The notes under the pieces were generated by a model. It had not been told where the DNA came from, searched no databases, and was given only the letters and a program-made list of their open reading frames with translations. Made by a program: the position numbers and the translations under genes. From an uncultured Dorea sp. (GTDB lineage: Bacteria > Bacillota > Clostridia > Lachnospirales > Lachnospiraceae): DNA of 64,000 bases. Shown here piece after piece: positions 35,911-43,971 of this stretch. The first letter of the stretch is position 1. Each line of letters begins with the position of its first letter. Location: assembly GCA_900550865.1 (NCBI GenBank), contig URTM01000014.1:1-64000 (forward strand), given 5' to 3'.

Positions 35911-35967
35911 GATGACCTCCACACAATTTGATACAATTTATTTTTTTCAAAAAAGGGACAGGACTAT

Positions 35968-36010
35968 ATAAATTTGGGACGGAGGATTTCCAGAAATCCT
36001 CCGTCCCCTT
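35968..36010 (-). terminator. Hairpin terminator between ecfT and truA
   Basis: Perfect 14-bp stem GGGACGGAGGATTT / AAATCCTCCGTCCC (35976-35989 with 35994-36007, loop CCAG). The tail on the minus strand is AAATTTATATAG, so termination may be partial. Confidence 0.6.
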
Positions 36011-36017
36011 ATACAAT

Positions 36018-36842
36018 TTAAAATATCCAGATATGCACAGGTACGCACCTTCCAATCGCAACCACCAAAACCACATAAACAATTACAACAATATACGCAA
36101 TTCTGTCTTCCCTACGGTATTTTAACGGCTTCATCTTCGTACGTCCCTCGCCGCCGTGGTAGCATCTTGCTTCCATCGCCATTGCAAGATCATTTGCTCT
36201 TCGGAATGCTGATACGAACAGTGGAACCAGAATCGGTATCATACTCTTCGCCTTCTGGATCATATTGCCACTTTCCAGGTCGGCGCCTCTCGCAATCTGC
36301 GCTTTCATGATCTTGTCCGTCTCTTCCAGAAGGATTGGAATAAAGCGAAGTGCGATCGACATGATCATCGCAATCTCGTGTACCGGGACATGAATCTTGT
36401 TCAGTGGTCCGAGTAATTCTTCAATTCCGTCTGTCAATTCATTCGGAGTCGTCGTAAATGTCATAAGTGACGAACCGATGATCAGGTAGATCAGGCGGAT
36501 TGCCATATATACCGCTGTCCTTAAACCGCCTGCTGTAATCGTAAAAATCCACGCATGAAACAGTACCGCCCCGTCTCTTGTCAGGAATAAGTTGAACAGC
36601 ACCGTGATCATCAGAAGCATGATGACCGGTTTCAAACCTCTTACTATAAAAGAAAACGGTACTTTTGACATCTTGATAATAACGATAAGGAACAGCGTCG
36701 TCATCACGTATCCCGGAATGCTGTTGAATAAGAACAGCGAGATCAGATACAGAAGCGTTCCTACCAGTTTTACTCTCGGGTCTAATCTGTGTAACACACT
36801 CTTTGCCGGATAATATTGTCCGATTGTTATATCTCTTATCAT
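36018..36842 (-). CDS. ecfT: ECF transporter transmembrane subunit EcfT
   Basis: Membrane coupling protein of an energy-coupling-factor vitamin transporter, linking the two ATPases to interchangeable S components. The 274 aa have about six hydrophobic segments. The coupling-helix motifs appear as AQIARGADLESG (the first Ala-Arg-Gly) and AMEARCYHGGEGRT (second Ala-Arg). ATG 36842 overlaps the ecfA2 stop codon by four bases (ATGA), so translation is coupled. No S-component gene is nearby, as usual for group II ECF modules. Confidence 0.94.
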   Translation of the reverse strand: MIRDITIGQYYPAKSVLHRLDPRVKLVGTLLYLISLFLFNSIPGYVMTTLFLIVIIKMSKVPFSFIVRGLKPVIMLLMITVLFNLFLTRDGAVLFHAWIFTITAGGLRTAVYMAIRLIYLIIGSSLMTFTTTPNELTDGIEELLGPLNKIHVPVHEIAMIMSIALRFIPILLEETDKIMKAQIARGADLESGNMIQKAKSMIPILVPLFVSAFRRANDLAMAMEARCYHGGEGRTKMKPLKYRREDRIAYIVVIVYVVLVVAIGRCVPVHIWIF

Positions 36843-37702
36843 ATCTTCTTCTCCAGTGCCTGCATAATCTCATCTGCTGCTTCTTCCACAGTCGTCACAT
36901 TTACCTTGACTGGTAAACCTTTTTCTTTCAGGTCATGCATGATATACGTTACCTGAGGAGCCGCAAGCCCTATCTTTTCCAGCTCCTGATAATGCGCGAA
37001 CACTTCTTTCGGTGTACCGTTATACATCACCGATCCCTTGTTCATTACAATGATCCGGTCCGCATATCTTGCAATATCCTCCATACTATGTGACACCTGG
37101 ATGACCGTCATATCACTATGCTTATGCAGGTATGCGATCTGATCCAGGATATCATCTCTTCCTTTCGGATCAAGTCCTGCCGTCGGCTCATCAAGAACCA
37201 GAACCTTCGGACGCATTGCCAGAACTCCGGCAATCGCCACTCTTCGTTTCTGTCCGCCTGAGAGTTCAAACGGAGAAGATTTGTAATATTTTTCTTTTAA
37301 TCCTACCAGTTTCAGCGCTTCCAGCGCACGTTTTTCGCACTCTTCTTTACTCAGTCCCTGGTTCTTCGGACCAAAGCACACATCTGTCAGTACATCGATC
37401 TCGAACAGCTGATACTCCGGATACTGGAACACCAGTCCGACCTGATTACGGAGTGCACGCATATCATAGCCATTCTGGTAAATATTCTCTCCGTTATAAT
37501 ATAATGCACCATCCGTTGCCTTCACCAGCCCGTTCAGATGCTGGATCAGCGTCGATTTTCCGGATCCGGTATGCCCGATAATCCCCACAAATTCTCCATG
37601 TGGTATCTCCAGACAAATGTCCTTGAGTGCATGCTTTTCATATGCAGTCCCGGGACTGTATACATAATTCAAATGTTCTATCTTAATTGCAATGTCTGTC
37701 AT
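36839..37702 (-). CDS. ecfA2: ECF transporter ATPase EcfA2
   Basis: ABC ATPase of the energy-coupling module on the cytosolic membrane face. The 287 aa contain Walker A GHTGSGKST, Q-loop FQYPEYQLFE, signature LSGGQKRRVAIAG, Walker B VLVLDEPTAGLDP and the switch histidine in VSHSMEDI. The Q-loop YPEYQLFE is characteristic of EcfA' (A2), distinct from the NPDNQ of EcfA1. It lies between ecfA1 and ecfT, with a 134-bp gap after ecfA1 that holds a tandem repeat. Confidence 0.95.
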   Translation of the reverse strand: MTDIAIKIEHLNYVYSPGTAYEKHALKDICLEIPHGEFVGIIGHTGSGKSTLIQHLNGLVKATDGALYYNGENIYQNGYDMRALRNQVGLVFQYPEYQLFEIDVLTDVCFGPKNQGLSKEECEKRALEALKLVGLKEKYYKSSPFELSGGQKRRVAIAGVLAMRPKVLVLDEPTAGLDPKGRDDILDQIAYLHKHSDMTVIQVSHSMEDIARYADRIIVMNKGSVMYNGTPKEVFAHYQELEKIGLAAPQVTYIMHDLKEKGLPVKVNVTTVEEAADEIMQALEKKI

Positions 37703-37764
37703 TTCTTCTCACCATTTCTAACATCAAATGTTCTATTGTTGTAAATGCGTAATTGCCAGGACGT

Positions 37765-37860
37765 TTATTTCGTCAAACATTCCACTGTCTCTGTCAGTTT
37801 CTACTTTTTCAAACGTTCCACTGCTTTTGTCAGCTTCTACTTTGCCAAACGCTCCACTGC
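37765..37860 (-). repeat. 36-bp tandem repeat of the ecfA1 3' end with in-frame stops
   Basis: The last codons of ecfA1 (encoding AVERLAK and the stop) and the following bases are repeated downstream with a 36-bp period: 37825-37860, 37789-37824 and a partial copy 37762-37788. Stop codons occur at the same place in each copy: TAG 37837-37839, TAG 37801-37803, TAA 37765-37767. Because 36 is a multiple of three, every copy stays in frame (AVERLKK-stop, TVECLTK-stop). Confidence 0.85.
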
Positions 37861-38691
37861 CTCTACCAATTCTTCTTTCCTTAGTATTCCCTTAGGAATA
37901 TCCAGTCCGCGTTTTCTAAGTTCGTCCGCCAGAATTGTCACCTGCGGCACATCCAGCCGGTAACTTTTCAGTTCATCCACTCTGGAGAATATCTCTTTCG
38001 GAGTTCCCTCCATCACGACTTTTCCGTGATCCATTACAAAGATCTTATCCGCATCTACGACTTCTTCCATGTAGTGCGTGATCAGGATCACTGTGACATT
38101 CTTCTGCTTTCTGAGCTTATGGACCGTCTTTAAGACTTCTCTTCTTCCAACCGGATCAAGCATTGCCGTCGGTTCATCCATAACGATGCATTTTGGTTCC
38201 ATCGCTACGACTCCGGCGATCGCAACTCTCTGCTTCTGTCCTCCGGATAGCTTATTCGGAGAATGATGACGGTATTCGATCATTCCGACGGCTTTCAGGC
38301 TTTCTTCCACCCGCTGCCAGATCTCATCTGTCGGAACGCCCAGGTTTTCCGGCCCGAATCCTACATCTTCTTCTACCACAGTACCAATGATCTGGTTATC
38401 CGGATTCTGGAATACCATTCCCGCCGACTGCCTTACGTCCCAGAGTTCTTCTGGATTACTTGTATTCTTTCCATTCACCCATACGGAACCTTCTGTCGGC
38501 ACCAGAATCGCATTCAGATGCTTGGCAAGCGTTGATTTTCCGGAACCGTTATGTCCGAGAACCGCTATAAACTGTCCTTCTTTTGCTTCAATATCTACTT
38601 CATCAATAGCACGCGATGTTCCAATCACATTGCCTTCTTCATCACGTTTTTCATATTCATATACTAATTTTTCTGTCTGGATCATTTCCAT
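37837..38691 (-). CDS. ecfA1: ECF transporter ATPase EcfA1
   Basis: First ATPase of the energy-coupling module. The 284 aa have Walker A GHNGSGKST (46-54), Q-loop FQNPDNQIIG, signature LSGGQKQRVAIAG, Walker B CIVMDEPTAMLDP and switch ITHYMEEV. The NPDNQ motif identifies EcfA1. ATG 38691 is ten bases after GGAGG. The usual upstream neighbour rplQ is absent; instead a cyclophilin gene precedes it on the same strand after 128 bp containing a strong hairpin. Its C-terminal codons are tandemly duplicated beyond the stop. Confidence 0.95.
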   Translation of the reverse strand: MEMIQTEKLVYEYEKRDEEGNVIGTSRAIDEVDIEAKEGQFIAVLGHNGSGKSTLAKHLNAILVPTEGSVWVNGKNTSNPEELWDVRQSAGMVFQNPDNQIIGTVVEEDVGFGPENLGVPTDEIWQRVEESLKAVGMIEYRHHSPNKLSGGQKQRVAIAGVVAMEPKCIVMDEPTAMLDPVGRREVLKTVHKLRKQKNVTVILITHYMEEVVDADKIFVMDHGKVVMEGTPKEIFSRVDELKSYRLDVPQVTILADELRKRGLDIPKGILRKEELVEAVERLAK

Positions 38692-38730
38692 CTGTCGTTT
38701 TCCTCCGCGTCATATGTGTTGGAAATTTGC

Positions 38731-38762
38731 ATACAGCGATCAGAAGTATCTGATCGCTGTAT
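38731..38762. terminator. Perfect 14-bp hairpin between cyclophilin and ecfA1
   Basis: ATACAGCGATCAGA / TCTGATCGCTGTAT with a 4-nt loop. There is no U-tract on the minus strand, so it may be a pause, a processing site or a weak terminator. Confidence 0.4.
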
Positions 38763-38819
38763 TCTTGATTGCTATGATTCTGCCATCTTATACTTGTACG
38801 GTTACGGTCTGCCGTCAGC

Positions 38820-39338
38820 TTAAGCTTTCTTCGGTTCCGGATACTCTGTTCCCATTGTATCCACAGTTACCTTCTTCATCTTCTGCTCATCCAGTGGTCT
38901 GTCGCTGTAGTCTGTATCTGTCTCAGCGATCTTATTCACAATGTCCATACCTTCTATGATCTTGCCAAATGCAGCATATGCTCCATCCAGATGTGGAGCT
39001 GCTTTATGCATGATAAAAAACTGTGAACCTGCTGAATCCGGATGCATTGCTCTTGCCATAGAAAGCACACCTTCTGTATGTGCAAGAGCATTTGCGAAAC
39101 CGTTCTGAGCGAATTCTCCTTTGATCGTATATCCCGGGCCGCCCATTCCGGTTCCGTCCGGACAACCGCCCTGGATCATGAATCCATTGATAACACGGTG
39201 GAAGATCAGTCCGTCATAATAACCTTTCTTCACCAGTGAAATGAAATTATTTACTGTATTCGGTGCAACTTCCGGATACAGCTCTGCTTTCATGATATCT
39301 CCATTTTCCATCTCAATTGTAACGATTGGATTTGCCAT
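38820..39338 (-). CDS. Peptidyl-prolyl cis-trans isomerase, cyclophilin type
   Basis: Catalyses proline isomerisation during protein folding. The 172 aa form a minimal cyclophilin: FHRVINGFMIQGGCPDGTGMGGPGY holds the catalytic arginine and the PPIase signature (around residues 47-72). GVLSMARAMHPDSAGSQFFI and a conserved histidine (LDGAYAAFGKI context) follow. There is no signal peptide, so it is cytosolic. ATG 39338 has an AGAGGAAAA ribosome site. It lies downstream of the arylsulfotransferase-like gene, separated by a terminator. Confidence 0.93.
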   Translation of the reverse strand: MANPIVTIEMENGDIMKAELYPEVAPNTVNNFISLVKKGYYDGLIFHRVINGFMIQGGCPDGTGMGGPGYTIKGEFAQNGFANALAHTEGVLSMARAMHPDSAGSQFFIMHKAAPHLDGAYAAFGKIIEGMDIVNKIAETDTDYSDRPLDEQKMKKVTVDTMGTEYPEPKKA

Positions 39339-39364
39339 TCTATTTTCCTCTTTTCTTTGTTATT

Positions 39365-39420
39365 ACAAAAGCGCCGGCAAAAACCGACGCTTTCATTTTA
39401 GCGGATAAATCGTTATCCGT
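39365..39420 (-). terminator. Two hairpins after the arylsulfotransferase-like gene
   Basis: CGGATAA / TTATCCG (39402-39419), then AAGCGYCGG / CCGRCGCTT (39367-39393, two G-T/mismatch positions) with a TTTTGT tail on the minus strand. Confidence 0.6.
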
Positions 39421-39446
39421 AAAGACTTCCCTATGATTTTTATGGA

Positions 39447-41120
39447 TTATTCACTTTTTCCAAAATAGAATCCATCAAAATTGTACTTAAATACACGGTA
39501 AATGGATTTCTCGTAATCCATCTTATATGTTGCGATTGTCTTATGATCCGCATCATATTCCATAAATGTTCCCTTCAGTCCGGAATCCACAAGTACGTTG
39601 TCTCCGATTTCCTGTACGCTGCTGACATATCCGGAATATGGTACCTTGAACGAATCTACCAGTTCAAATGTTCCTTCATTTTCATCTACCAGATATTTAT
39701 AGTACTTGGAATTCTTTCCATCCACTGCCGAACTTACCTTAAGTCCGATGAATGACCAATCATAATCCGGTCTTGTCTCGCTGATTCCGATATTATTATT
39801 AAACATATAGAGATAATACTGCCCGTCTGCAAGGCTTTCATCCGTCTCATATGTAATCGTATGCTGACCGCCCTGGATTGTAAAATCACCTTTTTTATTC
39901 AGTACATAACTTACATATGATGTATCTTCCCAGAAATCCTTCTCTCCGATCATATAGGCAATCGACGGTTCGTCATAAAGATTGTCCACTTTAATGATCG
40001 TAGATGTCTCTCTGGAACTCAACAGAACCGAACCATTTCCCATATACTGTATCGTATTGATATGCATCCAGTCCAGCTCGTCCGAAGAATTCTTCACACA
40101 GGTCTTCTTATAATCACCAAACAGATCTTCCAGATCCAGCACTTCTGTCACTTCGCCGGAATTCACATCCAGCTTCAGCACGATATCTTCCACACTGTCC
40201 TGAGTGGTATCCGTTGCCAAGATCAGCATATTGCCATTCTCATCAAATACATAATCATGATGCAGGCTGTAGTTACCGAGATTATAGACATTTGTCACCT
40301 GTCCTAGACGGTTTACCTGCGCCATCTTCTTTTCAGAAATGCTGTAATACATAGAATTGTCATCAAAGATCAGTCTGTGGCTTCTGTAACCAAGAAGTGG
40401 TACCTCACCTCTTAACACACCGTTGTTATCATAATAATACATGAAGTCCATAGAGCTGCTGTCGTTTCCCAGTATCACATAAAGTCCGTCTTCCAGCTGG
40501 TCTGCACTTTGCTTCACATCTGTATCAAGCTGTACCTCTTCTTCTCCATACAGACTTCCCATTTCGTATACGATTTCCTTCGTATCGGTAGATCCGTCTT
40601 CGTTTGTCACATAAAATGTGATCGTATTCTCCGTATCCGGGATCAGACCGATCACCTGAAATTCATGTTCTGTCTGATATTCCTCATCCTGATATACATC
40701 CCTGCTGAAATCAGAGATACTGTCATCCTTCACATGGATCGTATACGCTACTTTTACTGCTGAATCTGTCTTAAAATATACATATAGAGACTGTGTGTTG
40801 GTTCCGAATGGATTATATTCGATCAGCATATTGTTCAGATTATAATCCTGTGATTTCCTCTTTGTCTCTAATTCAGCCGCAACCTTTTCCTGCTCTTCCG
40901 CATTATAGGTCTGCTTGATCTTTTCATAGATCTTTTTCTGTTCTACATTCATTACATTTTTTTCGTTATCAGATTTCTTCTGTTCTTTTTTCCCATCTGA
41001 TTCCGAAGTTATCTCTGTCTTTGTCATGTTGTCCGCTTTCGTGTCTGCTTTTGTGCACGCTGTCAGTCCCATTGCAAGTATCATAGCTAGCATTCCTGCA
41101 GTCATGATTCGCTTTTTCAC
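39447..41120 (-). CDS. Arylsulfate sulfotransferase-like lipoprotein
   Basis: Predicted surface lipoprotein. Residues 1-22 form a lipoprotein signal (MKKRIMTAGMLAMILAMG then LTAC, Cys22 lipidated). A Lys/Asp/Glu-rich linker follows, then an N-terminal immunoglobulin-like domain (~90-190) and a six-bladed-propeller-type region. DWMHINTIQY resembles the histidine-containing site of bacterial ASST enzymes (DWxHxN), and SSRETSTIIKVD fits the same family. ASSTs move sulfate between phenols without PAPS. The start is GTG 41120, ten bases after GGTGG. The 557 aa are typical of the Clostridia form. The acceptor is unknown; polyphenol or phenolic sulfates in the gut are a reasonable guess. Confidence 0.75.
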   Translation of the reverse strand: MKKRIMTAGMLAMILAMGLTACTKADTKADNMTKTEITSESDGKKEQKKSDNEKNVMNVEQKKIYEKIKQTYNAEEQEKVAAELETKRKSQDYNLNNMLIEYNPFGTNTQSLYVYFKTDSAVKVAYTIHVKDDSISDFSRDVYQDEEYQTEHEFQVIGLIPDTENTITFYVTNEDGSTDTKEIVYEMGSLYGEEEVQLDTDVKQSADQLEDGLYVILGNDSSSMDFMYYYDNNGVLRGEVPLLGYRSHRLIFDDNSMYYSISEKKMAQVNRLGQVTNVYNLGNYSLHHDYVFDENGNMLILATDTTQDSVEDIVLKLDVNSGEVTEVLDLEDLFGDYKKTCVKNSSDELDWMHINTIQYMGNGSVLLSSRETSTIIKVDNLYDEPSIAYMIGEKDFWEDTSYVSYVLNKKGDFTIQGGQHTITYETDESLADGQYYLYMFNNNIGISETRPDYDWSFIGLKVSSAVDGKNSKYYKYLVDENEGTFELVDSFKVPYSGYVSSVQEIGDNVLVDSGLKGTFMEYDADHKTIATYKMDYEKSIYRVFKYNFDGFYFGKSE

Positions 41121-41210
41121 TTTTCCTGTCCCACCTTTTCTTTTATTTTTTCATGATTATAACAAAAAAATGTGTAAAAAACATGAAATGTGGTCATTTT
41201 TGTCTTTTTT

Positions 41211-41834
41211 CTACTTTTTCAAATCGTACACTACAATTCCGCCCTTTTCTTTGCATCCAGTTTCCCACAGTTCTTTCAGATTCAGACGGACTTTTTCCCC
41301 ATAAGTAGCCACATCGATCCATGTTCCCTGCGCATCTTTTTCATATCCGACTACCAGGAACCAGTGCCAGATAAAATCTTTATATTTTTCAACATTCAAG
41401 TGTCGGAGCATCAGATAGGGAACCGGAAGGCCTTTATCAATCTGTCCGCATATGATGCGTTCTGCTTCATCTGCATCTCCTGTTCCATCGAATTTCTCCA
41501 TACGTATCTGATAATCCGTTCCACACTTCTTATTTACATCCGAAATATATTTTTCCAGCCCTTCGATGTACCACTCCGGCTTTTTTACACCCTGAACTCT
41601 CGGACGGATATATGGCTTCATGATCTGGCTGAATTTTTTATACGCTTCTTTATCCATCTGTTTCAGATCAAATGGATACAGTTCTTTCATTCCTCTGTAT
41701 TTTGCCAGGTAGATACAGCTGTCACAGGCTGTTGCCGCCCCGCACCCGCCGACGTTCATAACAATATTGGTAAACCAGTCCTGGTTTCCTCCAAATTCTC
41801 CATCGATCATAAAATAATCCAGTTCTTTTTTCAT
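41211..41834 (-). CDS. C39-like cysteine peptidase-fold protein
   Basis: Function not established. The 207 aa lack a signal peptide. NVGGCGAATACDSC near residue 30 resembles the catalytic Cys region of C39/papain-like enzymes (GCGxxA). FIWHWFLVVGYEKD near 165 supplies a histidine in the expected hydrophobic strand, and TWIDVATYGE a following aspartate. The order Cys, His, Asp fits a papain-like triad. It has a start codon at 41834 and its own stretch between proC and the ASST-like gene, whose start is 90 bp away on the same strand. It could be a protease, transglutaminase-like enzyme or an inactive relative. Confidence 0.6.
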   Translation of the reverse strand: MKKELDYFMIDGEFGGNQDWFTNIVMNVGGCGAATACDSCIYLAKYRGMKELYPFDLKQMDKEAYKKFSQIMKPYIRPRVQGVKKPEWYIEGLEKYISDVNKKCGTDYQIRMEKFDGTGDADEAERIICGQIDKGLPVPYLMLRHLNVEKYKDFIWHWFLVVGYEKDAQGTWIDVATYGEKVRLNLKELWETGCKEKGGIVVYDLKK

Positions 41835-42004
41835 TTTCTGCTCACCTGTCCTGTTTTTATCTCGTTCACAATGCAGCCATTATTTTCAATTTCTGACTGC
41901 ATTAACATTTTCGTCCAAATGATATTCTAACACAATTTCCCCCAATATCCATATAACTATGTCCAGTCTGTTATGATTAATCACAAATATGGAAAATACA
42001 TAGT

Positions 42005-42046
42005 ACAAAAAAGCGAGAACTACACACACTCTGTAATTCCCGCTTA
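42005..42046 (-). terminator. Terminator of proC
   Basis: Hairpin AGCGAGAACTACA / TGTAATTCCCGCT with two mismatches and a ~8-nt loop, followed by TTTTTTGTAC on the minus strand. Confidence 0.75.
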
Positions 42047-42107
42047 ATATATATTATGTCATTCAATCACAACATGGTATTTTTTTGATCCTGCTTTTTT
42101 ATTATAA

Positions 42108-42902
42108 TTATAAGCTTCTTGACATCTCTTCGCAGACTTTCATTGCTTCAATGATAGAACTTCTGAATCCGAGTTCTTCTAATGTACGAACAGCTTCAAT
42201 TGTTGTTCCTGCAGGTGAGCAAACCATGTCTTTTAATTCTCCAGGATGCTTTCCTGTATCCAGAACCATCTTGGCACTTCCGAGAACTGCCTGAGCTGCG
42301 AACTGATAAGCCTGTTTTCTTGGCATTCCACCTGAAACTGCTGCATCTGCCATAGCTTCGATCAGCATGAATACATATGCCGGTGAGCTTCCGCTTACTG
42401 CTGTTACAACGTCCATCAGACGTTCCGGAACGATCTCTGCACGGCTGAAGCTTTCCAGAAGGCTCTTTACATATGCGATCTCATCTTCTGTCAGATGCTC
42501 ATTCGGGCAAACTGCTGTCATACCTTCTCCAACCATAGCCGGTGTGTTAGGCATTGTACGAACGATCTTTACATCTTTTCCGAACTGCTCTGCAAGCCAT
42601 GCAAGTGTCTTACCTGGTGCAATTGTGATGATGATCTGTTTATCTGTTACTACATCTTTGATATCTGCGATTACGCTTGCATAGAACTGAGGTTTTACAG
42701 AGAGGATAATTGTCTCTGCTTTTGAAGCAACTTCTTTATTATCTGCTGTTACATTGATTCCATATTCTTTCTGAACCCTTTCTCTTCCAGGTGCGAAAAG
42801 ATCTGCCCCGATGATCTCTTCTGCAGGAATTACGTTATTCTTAATAATTCCGCCCATGATTGCTGATGCCATGTTACCTGTACCGATAAATCCTAATTTC
42901 AT
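42108..42902 (-). CDS. proC: Pyrroline-5-carboxylate reductase
   Basis: NAD(P)H-dependent last step of proline biosynthesis. The 264 aa start MKLGFIGTGNMASAIMGGI, a Rossmann dinucleotide motif. They contain VRTMPNTPAMVGEGMTA and the C-terminal signature GSSPAYVFMLIEAMADAAV followed by DMVCSPAGTTIEAV. No proA or proB is nearby. The gene is divergent from a GntR regulator. Its promoter start overlaps a TTTGTATACAAA palindrome, so it is probably a direct target of that regulator. Confidence 0.96.
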   Translation of the reverse strand: MKLGFIGTGNMASAIMGGIIKNNVIPAEEIIGADLFAPGRERVQKEYGINVTADNKEVASKAETIILSVKPQFYASVIADIKDVVTDKQIIITIAPGKTLAWLAEQFGKDVKIVRTMPNTPAMVGEGMTAVCPNEHLTEDEIAYVKSLLESFSRAEIVPERLMDVVTAVSGSSPAYVFMLIEAMADAAVSGGMPRKQAYQFAAQAVLGSAKMVLDTGKHPGELKDMVCSPAGTTIEAVRTLEELGFRSSIIEAMKVCEEMSRSL

Positions 42903-42989
42903 TCTTAATTACCTTCCTTTTCCAATCTGATATTGTCTTCTTGTTCCGGCGCATGAATGATGATTTGTGATAGTTATTCTTCATGTGCT

Positions 42990-43023
42990 ATTTGTATACG
43001 TTTTTTTAATTTGTATACAAATT
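42990..43023. promoter_or_regulatory. Operator pair downstream of the proC transcription start
   Basis: Perfect 16-bp palindrome AATTTGTATACAAATT at 43008-43023, and a degenerate copy ATTTGTATACGTTT at about 42990-43003. Their centres are 19 bp apart, about two helical turns. They occupy roughly +6 to +40 of the proC transcript. The form is that of GntR/FadR-type operators. Confidence 0.7.
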
Positions 43024-43035
43024 GTTTCTACTGTG

Positions 43036-43064
43036 ACTATATCACTCATTTCTAAAAAAGTCAA
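43036..43064 (-). promoter_or_regulatory. Promoter of proC
   Basis: TTGACT (43059-43064), 17 bp, TATAGT (43036-43041) on the minus strand. Confidence 0.75.
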
Positions 43065-43073
43065 CATGCAACC

Positions 43074-43102
43074 TTGAATTTTCTTTGAAAACACGTTATA
43101 AT
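43074..43102 (+). promoter_or_regulatory. Promoter of the GntR gene
   Basis: TTGAAT (43074-43079), 17 bp, TATAAT (43097-43102) on the plus strand. The leader to the start codon is ~170 bases; I see no further element in it. Confidence 0.7.
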
Positions 43103-43114
43103 TTGTATACAAAT
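43101..43114. promoter_or_regulatory. GntR operator overlapping the gntR promoter
   Basis: Perfect 14-bp palindrome ATTTGTATACAAAT covering the end of the -10 box and the start point of the gntR promoter. It is identical in core to the proC operator; centre distance is 92 bp. Confidence 0.7.
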
Positions 43115-43277
43115 AAGCACAATGTATACTCTTTAACTTGAAATGCATCACAATTTTCGAGATATACACCGTGCATATAGCAACAGCATATTGAAACAAG
43201 CGGTGGAAAGATTTCCACACAAAGTATATACTGAACTATTTCATGAATATATAAAAATATAAAAGGGGGAATCCGAC

Positions 43278-43919
43278 ATGGCAGAAAAGAGTCCGTCTCT
43301 TGCCACGCAGGCTTATGAGACGATCAAAGAAAATATTATGAATCTTACCTATCCTCCGGGCATGGTCCTTACGGAATCCATGCTCACCAAGAAACTGGGG
43401 ATGAGCCGCAGTCCGGTACGTACCGCGATCCAGATGCTGCAGGTCGAAGGTCTGATTGTTTCTGATTATTACAAATCTATGACCGTGAAAGAAATTACAG
43501 ATAAAGACATCTATGAGATCTATCAGTTAAGGGAATTATTGGAAGGCCCGGCTTTTCACCTTATCTTTACATCAGGCCGGTATGAAGAATATTCTTACCG
43601 CATAGAAGAAAAGGTCGTACGCATGTGTGCCGCTGCAGGTAATCTGTATGAATGGGAGATCGCAGATACCGCCATGCACATGGAGATCATCAGTATTCTG
43701 GATAACGAACGGATCAACCGGATCTATGAAAATAACCTGTCCGAACTCATCCGTATCGGACAATACTCCATCCGTAATGGCATGGAAATCCCAAAGACCA
43801 ATGAGAATCTAAAAAAAATGGTTGCCTATATGCGGAAAGGAAATTACGAGAAAGCGTTTGAAATACTGAAAAATGATCATTTCGGAACCGGACGCAATAC
43901 TGCTTTGAAAATGCATTGA
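43278..43919 (+). CDS. GntR family regulator (FadR/FCD subfamily)
   Basis: DNA-binding regulator of 213 aa. The N-terminal winged helix-turn-helix (residues ~10-75) includes TESMLTKKLGMSRSPVRTAIQML, and the C-terminal all-helical FCD ligand domain starts near EIYQLRELLEGPAF. The FCD histidines (DTAMHMEII and NDHFG) could bind a metal and a carboxylate ligand. The ribosome site GGGGGA precedes ATG 43278. It is divergent from proC, with shared palindromes at both promoters, so autoregulation and control of proC are likely. The ligand is unknown; proline or a related amino acid is a guess. Confidence 0.88.
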   Translation: MAEKSPSLATQAYETIKENIMNLTYPPGMVLTESMLTKKLGMSRSPVRTAIQMLQVEGLIVSDYYKSMTVKEITDKDIYEIYQLRELLEGPAFHLIFTSGRYEEYSYRIEEKVVRMCAAAGNLYEWEIADTAMHMEIISILDNERINRIYENNLSELIRIGQYSIRNGMEIPKTNENLKKMVAYMRKGNYEKAFEILKNDHFGTGRNTALKMH

Positions 43920-43928
43920 TCTACAGAA

Positions 43929-43966
43929 CAAGAAGACGGCCGCAACCGGCCGTCTTCTTAATTTTT
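43929..43966. terminator. Bidirectional terminator between gntR and tetR genes
   Basis: Perfect 12-bp GC-rich stem AGAAGACGGCCG / CGGCCGTCTTCT (43931-43942 with 43947-43958), followed by TTAATTTTT on plus. Confidence 0.85.
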
Positions 43967-43971
43967 ATTCA

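Noticed and set aside
42108..43919. Arginine/proline catabolic operon with arcC
   Set aside because: proC and arcC are 7 kb apart with separate promoters, and no arcA, arcB or prd genes are present.
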